Positions 19,060 through 27,756 of a stretch of DNA of 35,649 nt are shown here, piece by piece (position 1 is the stretch's first letter; every line of letters begins with the position of its first letter). The position numbers were made by a program, and so were the translations under genes. Under the pieces are notes generated by a model. That model saw nothing but the letters and a program-made list of their open reading frames with translations, was not told the origin of the DNA and did no database searches. Origin of the DNA: Paracoccaceae bacterium (GTDB lineage: Bacteria; Pseudomonadota; Alphaproteobacteria; Rhodobacterales; Rhodobacteraceae); NCBI GenBank assembly GCA_003550665.1, contig PUKW01000095.1, forward strand, positions 1 to 35,649. The letters are read 5' to 3'.

Positions 19060-19628
19060 GGTGCGGTCACGAGGCGCAGCGTGCCGTGCCGCTCGGTGTC
19101 GATGCGCAACGCGATGCCGCGCGGTGGCGGCGTCTCGGTGCGCGGGCTGGGCAGCGCGTCTTCGGGGTCACGCGGGCCGCCGAGCGGTTCGGCCTCGAAG
19201 CCGGTCACGCCGGTGAGGATCACCGCCGCCGGCCCGCCATCGCCGCTCGACGGGACGAGGCGCGGCCAGCTGCGCCGCGTGAGGGTGTCCTCGGCGCGGT
19301 CATGCACCCATTCGACGCGCCCGATCCCGGTCTCGCCCGGCAGGCGCGGCTGGCCGCCGACGCTGAGGGCGAGGCGGCCGGGGGCGATTTCGGCGGGTGG
19401 TTGGGGGGCGCCGGTCGGCGGGTGAAAATCGGCCGGGACCACGGCGTCGAGATCGCTGCGCAGAAGGGCGAGGCCGCGCATCAGCTCGGCGGCGTCGTCA
19501 TCGGCGCGCGTGAGCGCGTCGCGGCTGCGGATCGAGCCCGACAGCGCCTGCAGCGCCATCACCGCCACCAGCGAGAAGATCGCCAGCACCGCGATCAGCT
19601 CGACGAGGGTGAAGCCGCGCGCCCTCAT
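19056..19628 (-). CDS. gspJ: Type II secretion minor pseudopilin GspJ
   Basis: GspJ is a minor pseudopilin that forms the tip complex with GspI and GspK. The track ORF runs to 20084, but the ATG at 19628 gives the pseudopilin start MRARG|FTLVELIAVLAIFSLVAVMALQAL, with prepilin peptidase cleavage after Gly5 and Glu at mature position 5. The 190-aa length fits the family. The middle contains RSDLDAVVPADFHPP and the GIGRVEWVHDRAEDTLTRRSW strand pair typical of GspJ. It overlaps gspI and gspK by four bases each. Confidence 0.92.
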   Translation of the reverse strand: MRARGFTLVELIAVLAIFSLVAVMALQALSGSIRSRDALTRADDDAAELMRGLALLRSDLDAVVPADFHPPTGAPQPPAEIAPGRLALSVGGQPRLPGETGIGRVEWVHDRAEDTLTRRSWPRLVPSSGDGGPAAVILTGVTGFEAEPLGGPRDPEDALPSPRTETPPPRGIALRIDTERHGTLRLVTAP

Positions 19629-19999
19629 GGGCCGGGCGATGCGCTGACGGTGGCGACGAGCCGCGCGCCGGGGCGGTCGGGGGTCGTCACGCGGATATCG
19701 GCCGCGATCAGCCCGCCCTCGGTCTCGGACTCGGCGATCTCGACGGTCCATGTGAACGGCCCCATCTCGACCTGCGCGGGCAGCTCGCGCCCCGCCTCGA
19801 GCCCGTGCAGCCGCAACTCCGCCGCGCGGTTGAGGGCCACCTGGTGGGCGAGGGTGCGCGCCGTCTGATCGCCGATCCCGCGCTGGGCGGCGTCGAGCGC
19901 GCGCATCGCGGCGAGCGTGCCGATCGACAGGATCGTGATGGCGATGACAAGCTCGATCAGCGTCACGCCGCGCGGCGGGCGCGTCACTCGGCGTGGCAT
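19625..19999 (-). CDS. gspI: Type II secretion minor pseudopilin GspI
   Basis: GspI is a small minor pseudopilin. The track ORF begins at 20581, but the ATG at 19999 gives a 124-aa protein of the right size with leader MPRRVTRPPRG before VTLIELVIAITILSIGTLAAMRALD. Mature Glu5 is present. Mature residue 1 would be Val rather than the usual Met or Phe. The central part NRAAELRLHGLE and the C-terminal WTVEIAESETEGGLIAADIRVT match the GspI fold. The start lies 16 bases inside the end of gspH, the largest overlap in this operon, and its stop overlaps gspJ. Confidence 0.9.
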   Translation of the reverse strand: MPRRVTRPPRGVTLIELVIAITILSIGTLAAMRALDAAQRGIGDQTARTLAHQVALNRAAELRLHGLEAGRELPAQVEMGPFTWTVEIAESETEGGLIAADIRVTTPDRPGARLVATVSASPGP

Positions 20000-20475
20000 T
20001 CGAGCGGCTCCGGGCCGGAGGTGGCGCAGCGATGCGCCGCGCCGCGCGGGCCGAGGCGCAGCTCGAACGCGGTGCTGCGGCCATCGGGCAGAAAGCGCAC
20101 GGGCGGTTCGTCGTCGTCGGTCTCGGGCGTCGTGAGCGCGCCGCGGATCAGCTGCCCGTCGATGCGCCATTCGGACCGCTCGGGCAACGCGCCGCCGCCG
20201 ATGCGGCGCCAGCCATCCGCCTCGCGGCGCAGGATCTCCCAGCCGTCCCCGTCCGGGCGCAGCCCCGCCGGCGCGCGCGCGAGAATGGCGAGGTCGCGCG
20301 CACGCGCCACGCCGGCCTCCAGTGCCTCGGCGGTGCGCGCCGGGCTGGCCTCGCGGGTGCCGGTCAGCCGGCCCTCGGTGGCGAAGCCGAGCGTGACGGT
20401 GAGTGCGAGTACCGAGACGATGGTGACGACGATGACGAGCTCGATAAGCGAGAACCCCGCCGCCGCCCGCGTCAT
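19984..20475 (-). CDS. gspH: Type II secretion minor pseudopilin GspH
   Basis: GspH is a minor pseudopilin. The 163-aa product starts MTRAAAG|FSLIELVIVVTIVSVLALTVTLGF, with cleavage after Gly7 and Glu5 in the mature protein. The LEAGVARARDLAILARAPAGLRPDGDGWEIL region is the usual GspH pattern of a second helix followed by a beta strand. The C-terminus contains CATSGPEPLEC, whose two cysteines might form a disulfide in the periplasm. It sits between gspG (4-base overlap) and gspI (16-base overlap). Confidence 0.9.
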   Translation of the reverse strand: MTRAAAGFSLIELVIVVTIVSVLALTVTLGFATEGRLTGTREASPARTAEALEAGVARARDLAILARAPAGLRPDGDGWEILRREADGWRRIGGGALPERSEWRIDGQLIRGALTTPETDDDEPPVRFLPDGRSTAFELRLGPRGAAHRCATSGPEPLECHAE

Positions 20476-20930
20476 TCGATCGTCCAGTTGCCCAGCATCG
20501 CGTCCACGCCCTCGCCGCCCGGTTCGCCATCGGCGCCGTAGGTGTAGAGATCATAGGGGCCGTGCTGGCCGGGCGAGACATACTGGTAGTCGCGGCCCCA
20601 GGGGTCCTGCGGGATGCGGTCGATATAGCCGTTCTCGGCCCAGTTCGGCGGCTCCGGCTCGATGCTGGGCGGCTCGACGAGGGCGTCGAGGCCCTGCTCG
20701 GTGGTCGGGTAGGTGTGATTGTCGAGCCGGTAGAGATCGAGCGCGGAGGACAGCGCCGCGATGTCGGATTCGGCGCGCGCCACGCGGGCCTGGTCGGGTC
20801 GGTCGATCACCCGCGGCACGATCACCACGGCAAGGATCGACAGGATCACCACGACGACCATCAACTCAATCAGCGAAAAGCCGCGATCGGCTTTCCTCGG
20901 GGCGGCGGGTCGGTTACGTGCGCTGCGCAT
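20472..20930 (-). CDS. gspG: Type II secretion major pseudopilin GspG
   Basis: GspG is the major pseudopilin that builds the periplasmic pseudopilus. The track extends to 21437 across the prepilin peptidase gene, but the ATG at 20930 gives a 152-aa protein with leader ending KADRG before FSLIELMVVVVILSILAVVIVPRV. An ATG at 20951 would add seven leader residues; neither has a clear ribosome-binding site. The body is diagnostic: DLYRLDNHTYPTTEQGLDAL, WGRDYQYVSPGQHGPYDLYTYGADG (calcium-site loop) and a C-terminal GNWTIE. It is the first gene of the minus-strand G-N operon and diverges from gspO with only 40-60 bases between. Confidence 0.96.
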   Translation of the reverse strand: MRSARNRPAAPRKADRGFSLIELMVVVVILSILAVVIVPRVIDRPDQARVARAESDIAALSSALDLYRLDNHTYPTTEQGLDALVEPPSIEPEPPNWAENGYIDRIPQDPWGRDYQYVSPGQHGPYDLYTYGADGEPGGEGVDAMLGNWTIE

Positions 20931-20990
20931 GACAGGGCAAGGATTACGCATTCGCGACCCCGCGCGCAATGGGGCACCGGGAGCCGCGGC

Positions 20991-21791
20991 TTGAGCGTGG
21001 CGGCGGAGATCGCGCGCGTGCTCGTCGTCGTGCTCGGCCCGGCGATGGGATCGGCGGCGGCGCTTCTGGCGGATCGGCTGCCGCGTGGCGAGCCGGTGGG
21101 GCTGACGCGCTCGCGGTGCCGGTCCTGCGGGCGGGTGCTCGGGGCGCGCGAGCTGGTGCCGGTGCTGTCCTGGCTCTGGCAGCGCGGGCGCTGTGCGGGG
21201 TGCGGCGCGGCGATCCCGGCCTGGCTGCTGCAGGCGGAGATCGCGGGGCTGGCGCTCGGGATCGGGGCGGCGCTCGTCGGGGCGGGGGCGGGGCAGGTGC
21301 TGCTCGGCGCGCTGGTGCTGTGGTGCCTGCTCGCGCTGACGCTCGCGGATCTGCGCCATTTCCGGTTGCCCGACGCGCTCACGGCGGCGCTGCTGGTGCT
21401 CGCAATCGGGCTGGCCGTGATCGGGGACGGGCGCCACTGGCCCGGCTGGCCGGAGCGGCTTGCCGGGGCGCTTGCGGGAGCGGCGCTGGGGGCCGGGGCG
21501 TTTGCGGCGCTGCGCGCGGCGTATCGCTGGCGGTCCGGGCGCGAGGGGCTCGGGGCGGGCGATGTCAAGCTGATGGCCGGGATCGGGGCGCTCACCGGGC
21601 CGGGGGCGCTGGCGGTGGTCACGCTGGTGGCGGGGGTGTCGGCGCTCGCCGTGGCGGGCTGGCGGGCGCGGGCGCGGGGGCGGCGGCTGCGCCGGGATGC
21701 GCGGCTGCCCTTCGGGGCGTTTCTCGCGATGGCGGCGGCGCTGGTGTGGCTGCTTACGGGCGCGCCGGCGCCCTTTCTCGCGCTGCGCTGA
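20991..21791 (+). CDS. gspO: Prepilin peptidase GspO (PilD/PulO type)
   Basis: GspO cleaves the leader peptides of GspG-K and N-methylates the new N-terminus. The track starts at 20562, inside gspG on the other strand. The better start is TTG at 20991 with GGGAG seven bases upstream (a GTG two codons later is possible), giving about 266 aa. The zinc-binding N-terminal motif is present as CRSCG and CAGCG. The aspartyl-protease residues lie in LTLADLRHFRLPD and GAGDVKLMAG. Several hydrophobic segments follow. It is the only prepilin peptidase in the window. Glycerol kinase follows 68 bases downstream on the same strand. Confidence 0.93.
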   Translation: MSVAAEIARVLVVVLGPAMGSAAALLADRLPRGEPVGLTRSRCRSCGRVLGARELVPVLSWLWQRGRCAGCGAAIPAWLLQAEIAGLALGIGAALVGAGAGQVLLGALVLWCLLALTLADLRHFRLPDALTAALLVLAIGLAVIGDGRHWPGWPERLAGALAGAALGAGAFAALRAAYRWRSGREGLGAGDVKLMAGIGALTGPGALAVVTLVAGVSALAVAGWRARARGRRLRRDARLPFGAFLAMAAALVWLLTGAPAPFLALR

Positions 21792-21829
21792 GGCCTTCGG
21801 GGTGGCGTCGCGGGCGCGGTCCTGATTGA

Positions 21830-23359
<1,530 letters not shown>

Positions 23360-23423
23360 CGCGCGGCTTGCCCGCCCGCCTCCGCCGGGCTAGCAGGACG
23401 GGATCGCAGCGGGAGCGCCGAGC

Positions 23424-25112
23424 ATGGATATCGCCTTCGACACCGTCTTCTACGAGATCGCGATCCTCGTGCTGCTCGCCGCCGGGATCGGTTTTCTCGG
23501 CCTGCTGATGCGTCAGCCGCTCGTGGTGGCGTTCATCGCGGTGGGGGTGCTGGCGGGGCCGGATGCGCTGGGGCTCGTCAGCTCGACCGAGTTCATCGAG
23601 ACGCTCAGCCAGATCAGCATCGCGGTGCTGCTGTTTCTGGTGGGACTCAAGCTCGATGTCAGCCTGGTGCGCAATCTCGGGAAGGTGGCGGTGGCAACCG
23701 GGCTCGGCCAGATCCTGTTCACGGTGCTGTTCGGCTTTTTCATCTGCCTGGGGCTCGGCATCGACGTGGTCACCTCGATCTACGTCGCCGTCGCGCTGAC
23801 CTTCTCGTCCACCATCATCATCGTCAAGCTGTTGTCGGACAAGCAGGAGATCGGCGCGCTGCATGGCAAGATCGCGCTGGGTTTCCTGATCGTGCAGGAC
23901 ATCTTCGTGGTGCTGGCGATGGTCACGCTCTCGGCTATCGGCGTGGGCGCCGATGCCGAGACGGGCGCGGCGATGGACATCCTGATGGTGCTCGTGGGCG
24001 GCGCGGTGCTCGTGGGGTTCGTGTGGTTCTTTATCCGCTACGTGGCCGACCGGCTGCTCGCGCAGGTGGCGCGCTCGCCCGAGCTTCTGGTGATCTTCGC
24101 CGTTGGCTGGGCGGCGGGGCTCGCCGCGGCGGGGGACGCGGTAGGGCTCGGCAAGGAGCTTGGCGGGCTTCTCGCGGGCGTGTCGCTCGCCTCGACGCAG
24201 TTTCGCGAGGCGATCGGCTCGCGGCTCGCCAGCCTGCGCGACTTCCTGCTCCTGTTCTTCTTCATCAGCCTCGGCGCCGGGCTCGACCTGACGACGCTGG
24301 GCGATCAGGTGGGCCCGGCGCTGGTGCTGTCGCTTTTCGTTCTGATCGGTAACCCGCTGATCGTGCTGGCGATCATGGGGTATATGGGGTATCGCAAGCG
24401 CACCGGTTTCCTTGCCGGTCTGACCGTCGCGCAGATCTCGGAATTCTCGCTCATCTTCATGGCGATGGGCGTGTCCATCGGGCATGTGACGCAGGAGTCG
24501 ATGGGGCTCGTCACGCTGGTCGGGCTCGTGACGATAGCGATCTCGGTCTACATGATCACCTGGTCGCACAAGCTCTATGCCCTGCTCGAGCCGTTGCTGG
24601 GCGTGTTCGAGCGCCGGGTGGCGTTTCGCGAGGACGCCGACGATGCCGGGTCAACCTCCGCGACTCCCTACGACTTCATCATTTTCGGGCTGGGGCGGTA
24701 TGGCTGCAATATCGGCCATCAGCTCGGCGAGCGCGGCTACCGCGTGCTGGGCGTCGATTTCGACCCCGAGGCGCTCGCGAACTGGCGGCGCATGGGCTTC
24801 GACGGGCAGTTCGGGGACGCGACGGACCCCGAATTCACCGCGCATCTGCCGCTTTCGGATGTGCGTGCGGTGATTTCCGCGGTGCCACGCGAGAAGGGCA
24901 GTCTGACCGAATCCGACCCGCAGATGGCGCTTCTGCACGGGCTTCAGAGCGCGAATTTCCGTGGCAAGCTGGCGCTGGCGGTCAACTCGGAAAGCGAGGC
25001 CGAGGGGCTGCGCCAGAAGGGTGCGAAAATCATCCTGACGCCCTTCGACGACGCCGCGAGCTTCGCCGTTGAACGGCTCGAGGCGGACGTGACGCCGGCC
25101 GCGTCGGGGTAA
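23424..25112 (+). CDS. Kef/YbaL-type cation:proton antiporter with TrkA-N domain
   Basis: This is a 562-aa monovalent cation:proton antiporter-2 family protein. The N-terminal membrane domain (residues 1 to about 390) shows the CPA2 pattern: LMRQPLVVAFIAVGVLAGP, ISIAVLLFLVGLKLDV, FSSTIIIVKLLSDK and GFLIVQDIFVVLAM. A cytoplasmic TrkA-N/RCK nucleotide-binding domain follows from about residue 415 with the Rossmann start FIIFGLGRYG and an acidic strand end VLGVDFD. Such proteins exchange K+ or Na+ for protons and are gated by nucleotide or ligand binding. Ion specificity is unknown. No KefF/KefG ancillary gene is adjacent, which argues against a glutathione-gated Kef. Confidence 0.9.
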   Translation: MDIAFDTVFYEIAILVLLAAGIGFLGLLMRQPLVVAFIAVGVLAGPDALGLVSSTEFIETLSQISIAVLLFLVGLKLDVSLVRNLGKVAVATGLGQILFTVLFGFFICLGLGIDVVTSIYVAVALTFSSTIIIVKLLSDKQEIGALHGKIALGFLIVQDIFVVLAMVTLSAIGVGADAETGAAMDILMVLVGGAVLVGFVWFFIRYVADRLLAQVARSPELLVIFAVGWAAGLAAAGDAVGLGKELGGLLAGVSLASTQFREAIGSRLASLRDFLLLFFFISLGAGLDLTTLGDQVGPALVLSLFVLIGNPLIVLAIMGYMGYRKRTGFLAGLTVAQISEFSLIFMAMGVSIGHVTQESMGLVTLVGLVTIAISVYMITWSHKLYALLEPLLGVFERRVAFREDADDAGSTSATPYDFIIFGLGRYGCNIGHQLGERGYRVLGVDFDPEALANWRRMGFDGQFGDATDPEFTAHLPLSDVRAVISAVPREKGSLTESDPQMALLHGLQSANFRGKLALAVNSESEAEGLRQKGAKIILTPFDDAASFAVERLEADVTPAASG

Positions 25113-25153
25113 GGTCCGCATCGGTGGCGGGCCGCGCATCGGGCGGCATCACA

Positions 25154-25194
25154 TGCGCAATTGAGCGTTGTATTTTCGCGCCCGCGGTTGCGCA
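25154..25194. promoter_or_regulatory. Inverted repeat upstream of the Lrp-type gene
   Basis: TGCGCAA (25154-25160) and TTGCGCA (25188-25194) form a perfect 7-bp inverted repeat with a 27-base spacer that holds the locally AT-rich TTGTATTTT. It ends 31 bases before the chosen start of the Lrp/AsnC regulator gene. It could be an autoregulatory binding site for the dimeric or octameric regulator. Only symmetry and position support this. Confidence 0.3.
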
Positions 25195-25225
25195 CATGCT
25201 GTCGCGCGCGTTAACTCTGCAATCC

Positions 25226-25678
25226 ATGGCGCGTCTTGACAACATCTCCGACATGATATTGCAGGAGCTGACGCGCGATGGCCGGTTCAGCAACCTGGAA
25301 CTCGCGCGCCGCGTCGGATTGTCGCCCTCGGCCTGCCTGCGCCGGGTTCAGGAGCTCGAACGCGACAACATCATCAAGGGATACCGGGCCCGCGTGAACC
25401 GCGACGCGCTCGGCCGGGGATTCGTTGCCTATGTGACCGTGGGGCTGTCGCAGCATTCCCGCGCCGCGCAGGACGCGTTCGAGCGCGCGATCGACGCGGC
25501 CGAGCAGGTCCGCGAATGCCACAGCGTGGCAGGCTCGGTCGAGTATCTGCTGCGTGTCGAGGTTGCGGATCTTTCGGACTACAAGGCGTTTCGCGCCGAT
25601 ATTCTTGGCGCGTTGCCGCAGGTGACGTCGATCCGCAGCTATGTCGTGATGGACTCGCCCAAGGACGAGGTGCGTTGA
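25226..25678 (+). CDS. Lrp/AsnC-family transcription regulator
   Basis: This is a 150-aa feast/famine regulator. The N-terminal helix-turn-helix reads LDNISDMILQELTRDGRFSNLELARRVGLSPSACLRRVQELE. The C-terminal RAM ligand-binding domain includes the effector-pocket pattern VRECHSVAGSVEYLLRVEVADL and SIRSYVVMD. The track starts earlier at 25124, but the ATG at 25226 gives the standard MARLD start and length. No strong ribosome-binding site precedes it, and an ATG at 25196 remains possible. The target is not evident: neighbours are an antiporter gene upstream and an arsR-permease pair downstream on the same strand, so it may control itself or a distant amino-acid gene. Confidence 0.92.
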   Translation: MARLDNISDMILQELTRDGRFSNLELARRVGLSPSACLRRVQELERDNIIKGYRARVNRDALGRGFVAYVTVGLSQHSRAAQDAFERAIDAAEQVRECHSVAGSVEYLLRVEVADLSDYKAFRADILGALPQVTSIRSYVVMDSPKDEVR

Positions 25679-25707
25679 AAGCGCGCTTGCGCGGCGACTT
25701 GATTTCG

Positions 25708-25723
25708 ATAATACTAGAATTAT
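25708..25723. promoter_or_regulatory. Palindromic operator overlapping the arsR start codon
   Basis: ATAATACTAGAATTAT is a near-perfect palindrome (14 of 16 positions symmetric, centred on CTAG) whose right edge covers the first two bases of the arsR-type gene's ATG. Its left half coincides with a possible -10 element, GATAAT (25707-25712). Such AT-rich dyads over the promoter and start are the usual site of ArsR autorepression. No ribosome-binding site precedes the ATG, so a leaderless mRNA is possible. Confidence 0.55.
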
Positions 25724-26045
25724 GAAACGAACGACCACGCCTCTCGATACGGAACACGCCGCGCTGACCTTCGCCGCGCTCGGCTCCGAACAGCGGCTCG
25801 CCGTGCTGCGTGCGCTGGTGCGGGCGCGGCCGGCGGGGTTGAGTATCGGAGCCCTGGGCGCGCGGTGCGGAATCACCGGATCAACGCTCACCTTTCACAT
25901 AAAGATATTGGCGCAAGCCGGCCTGGTAAAACAGGAACGTAACGGACGCCGGATCATTTGCGCGGCCGATACGGCGGCGATCCGGGGATTGTCGGACTTC
26001 CTGCTTGCGGAGTGCTGCGCGGATCAGGGGCCTGACCATGGCTGA
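25722..26045 (+). CDS. ArsR-family transcription regulator
   Basis: This is a 107-aa winged helix-turn-helix repressor of the ArsR/SmtB type. ALGSEQRLAVLRALVRARPAGLSIGALGARCGITGSTLTFHIKILAQAGLVKQERNGRRIIC covers the DNA-binding domain, including the STLTFHIKIL recognition helix and the beta wing. Cysteines in the region are Cys at GARCGI, one in IICAAD and a pair in LLAECCAD near the C-terminus. The classical ELCVCDL arsenite site is absent, so a C-terminal Cys-Cys sensor is a possibility. It overlaps the permease gene by eight bases, so the two form an operon, probably controlled by the palindrome over its own start. Confidence 0.9.
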   Translation: MKRTTTPLDTEHAALTFAALGSEQRLAVLRALVRARPAGLSIGALGARCGITGSTLTFHIKILAQAGLVKQERNGRRIICAADTAAIRGLSDFLLAECCADQGPDHG

Positions 26046-27069
26046 TGCGGCGGTCCCGCGGCGCCGCGACAGTCTGCGGCGGCTCGACCGGGTGGCGCTC
26101 GCGATCGCGGCGCTGCTTGTGGCGGTCGCGGTGCTCGATCCGGCCCGGTTCGGCGAGACAGTCGCCTTCGCGCTCGGCGCGCTCGCGCGCACGGCGCCGA
26201 TCATCGCGGTCGCGACCCTCGCGCTCGCCTTCGTGAAGGCGGCGGGGGCGGAGACGCTCGTGGGGCGGGCGTTCCGGGGGCCGGCGCTCGTCATGATCGC
26301 GCTCGCGGCGCTCGTCGGCGGGCTGTCGCCCTTCTGCTCCTGCCAGGTGATCCCCTTCATCGCGGCATTGCTCGCCGTGGGCGCGCCGCTCGCGGCGGTG
26401 ATGGCGTTCTGGCTGTCCTCGCCCCTGATGGATCCGGCGATGTTCGTTGTCACCTCCGCGGTGCTCGGGCTCGACTTCGCGCTGGCCAAGACGGCTGCGG
26501 CGGTGCTGATCGGCATCGGCGGGGGGCTCGTAGTGCATGCCTTTGCGCGCGGGCCGGTCTTTGCCGATCCGTTGCGCCCCGAAAGCAAGCCGGGGGGCTG
26601 CTGCGGCCAAGCCAAGACGCCGTTCGAAGGCGCGCCGCGCTGGGATTTCTGGCGTGAGGCGCCGCGGCGCGCGCTGTTTGCCCGGACCGCGCGCGACAAT
26701 GTACTGTTTCTCGGCAAGTGGCTTGCGCTGGCCTATGTGATCGAGGCGTTGATGATCGCCTATGTCCCTGCCGCGCTGATCGCGGGGGTGCTTGGCGGCG
26801 CCGGGGTGCAGCCGATCCTGCTGGGCGCGCTGGTGGGGGCACCGGCGTATCTCAACGGTTATGCGGCGGTGCCGCTCATGGACGCGCTGCTGGGTCAGGG
26901 GATGGCGCCGGGCGCGGCGATGGCCTTCGTCGTGGCGGGGGGCATGAGCTCGATCCCGGCGGCGATCGCGGTCTGGGCGCTCGTGCGCGCGCGGGTCTTC
27001 GCGGCGTATCTCGGCTTCGCCTTCGCCGGTGCGCTGCTCGCGGGGCTCGGCTGGCAGCTCATTGCCTGA
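26038..27069 (+). CDS. ArsP-like permease (DUF318 family)
   Basis: This is a 343-aa polytopic membrane protein of the ArsP/permease family, whose studied members export trivalent organoarsenicals. The ATG at 26038 overlaps the end of the ArsR gene; the track's earlier start lies deeper in arsR. The family hallmark is SPFCSCQVIPF (Cys100, Cys102) followed by GAPLAAVMAFWLSSPLMDP. A cytoplasmic loop carries GGCCGQ (Cys188, Cys189), a second potential thiol-metal site. The C-terminal half repeats the pattern as GALVGAPAYLNGYAAVPLM and GGMSSIPAA. Linkage to ArsR supports metalloid or thiophilic-metal export. Another exported compound cannot be excluded. Confidence 0.88.
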   Translation: MADAAVPRRRDSLRRLDRVALAIAALLVAVAVLDPARFGETVAFALGALARTAPIIAVATLALAFVKAAGAETLVGRAFRGPALVMIALAALVGGLSPFCSCQVIPFIAALLAVGAPLAAVMAFWLSSPLMDPAMFVVTSAVLGLDFALAKTAAAVLIGIGGGLVVHAFARGPVFADPLRPESKPGGCCGQAKTPFEGAPRWDFWREAPRRALFARTARDNVLFLGKWLALAYVIEALMIAYVPAALIAGVLGGAGVQPILLGALVGAPAYLNGYAAVPLMDALLGQGMAPGAAMAFVVAGGMSSIPAAIAVWALVRARVFAAYLGFAFAGALLAGLGWQLIA

Positions 27070-27135
27070 CGCCTTTCGCGAAACGGTGGCAGCCGGCCTT
27101 GCATCTCGAGGATGCGACGGCAGGTGCCTGGGACT

Positions 27136-27167
27136 CGGCGCGTGAGTGCAGGCGAACGCGCCGCGCT
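27136..27167. repeat. Hairpin repeat element, copy A (convergent intergenic gap)
   Basis: CGGCGCGT and ACGCGCCG form an 8-bp stem around the 12-base loop GAGTGCAGGCGA. It lies between the convergent ends of the permease gene and the Lrp-type gene and ends at the base before the Lrp-type stop codon. A near-identical element in the same orientation lies about 1.8 kb downstream in another convergent gap. A bidirectional terminator or small REP-like intergenic repeat is likely. Confidence 0.65.
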
Positions 27168-27623
27168 TCAGATCGGTAGGGCGGCATCGGCCTTGAGCTG
27201 ATCCATCACGATCTGGCTTTGCACGCGGGCGACGACGGGATGCGGCAGCAGCACCTCGTGGATCAGCCGGTTGAGCGCGGGCAGATCGGCGCAATAGGCG
27301 CGCAGCAGGTAATCGGCCTCGCCCGTGAGGGTCCAGGCGCTGACGATCTCGGGCTGTGCGGCGACGAGCCGCGCGAAGCCCCGCGCGGCATCGGGGGCGT
27401 GGGTGGCCATCTGCACCTGGATGAAGGCCTGCACCGCGAGACCGAGCCGCGCCGGGTCGAGGCGCGCGGCATAGCCGGTGATGTAGCCCGCCGCCTCGAG
27501 GCGCTGACGCCGGCGCCCGGCCTGGGAGGCCGAAAGGTTGAGCCGCGCGCCGAGCTCCTGCGCCGTCAGGTGCGCATCCTCCTGCAGGGCGGTGAGCAGC
27601 CTCGTGTCGATGTCGTCAAGCAT
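27168..27623 (-). CDS. Lrp/AsnC-family regulator, divergent from hpd
   Basis: This is a 151-aa Lrp/AsnC-type regulator: helix-turn-helix LDDIDTRLLTALQEDAHLTAQELGARLNLSASQAGRRRQRLE, then a RAM domain with EIVSAWTLTGEADYLLRAYCADL. GGAGA six bases before the ATG supports the start. It diverges from 4-hydroxyphenylpyruvate dioxygenase across 133 bases. This arrangement suggests a tyrosine- or phenylalanine-responsive activator of hpd, as Lrp-type regulators of this pathway are known elsewhere. That role is inferred from position. Both genes are bracketed by the two hairpin repeat elements. Confidence 0.92.
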   Translation of the reverse strand: MLDDIDTRLLTALQEDAHLTAQELGARLNLSASQAGRRRQRLEAAGYITGYAARLDPARLGLAVQAFIQVQMATHAPDAARGFARLVAAQPEIVSAWTLTGEADYLLRAYCADLPALNRLIHEVLLPHPVVARVQSQIVMDQLKADAALPI

Positions 27624-27756
27624 GCGGCATCTCCGCGTTTTGCGGGAAATCTATGCGGCATCCCTGAGCATGACCAGCCAAAGATGCCCTTCGATGCGCA
27701 CACGCTGCGCGCGGGATCGCGTATACTCTTGCAGGCCAACAGCGACTGGAGGAGTC

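Noticed and set aside
27719-27729. TATACT as an hpd promoter
   Set aside because: The -10 match is good and well placed, but no -35 element is visible at suitable spacing. It is mentioned in the gene entry only.
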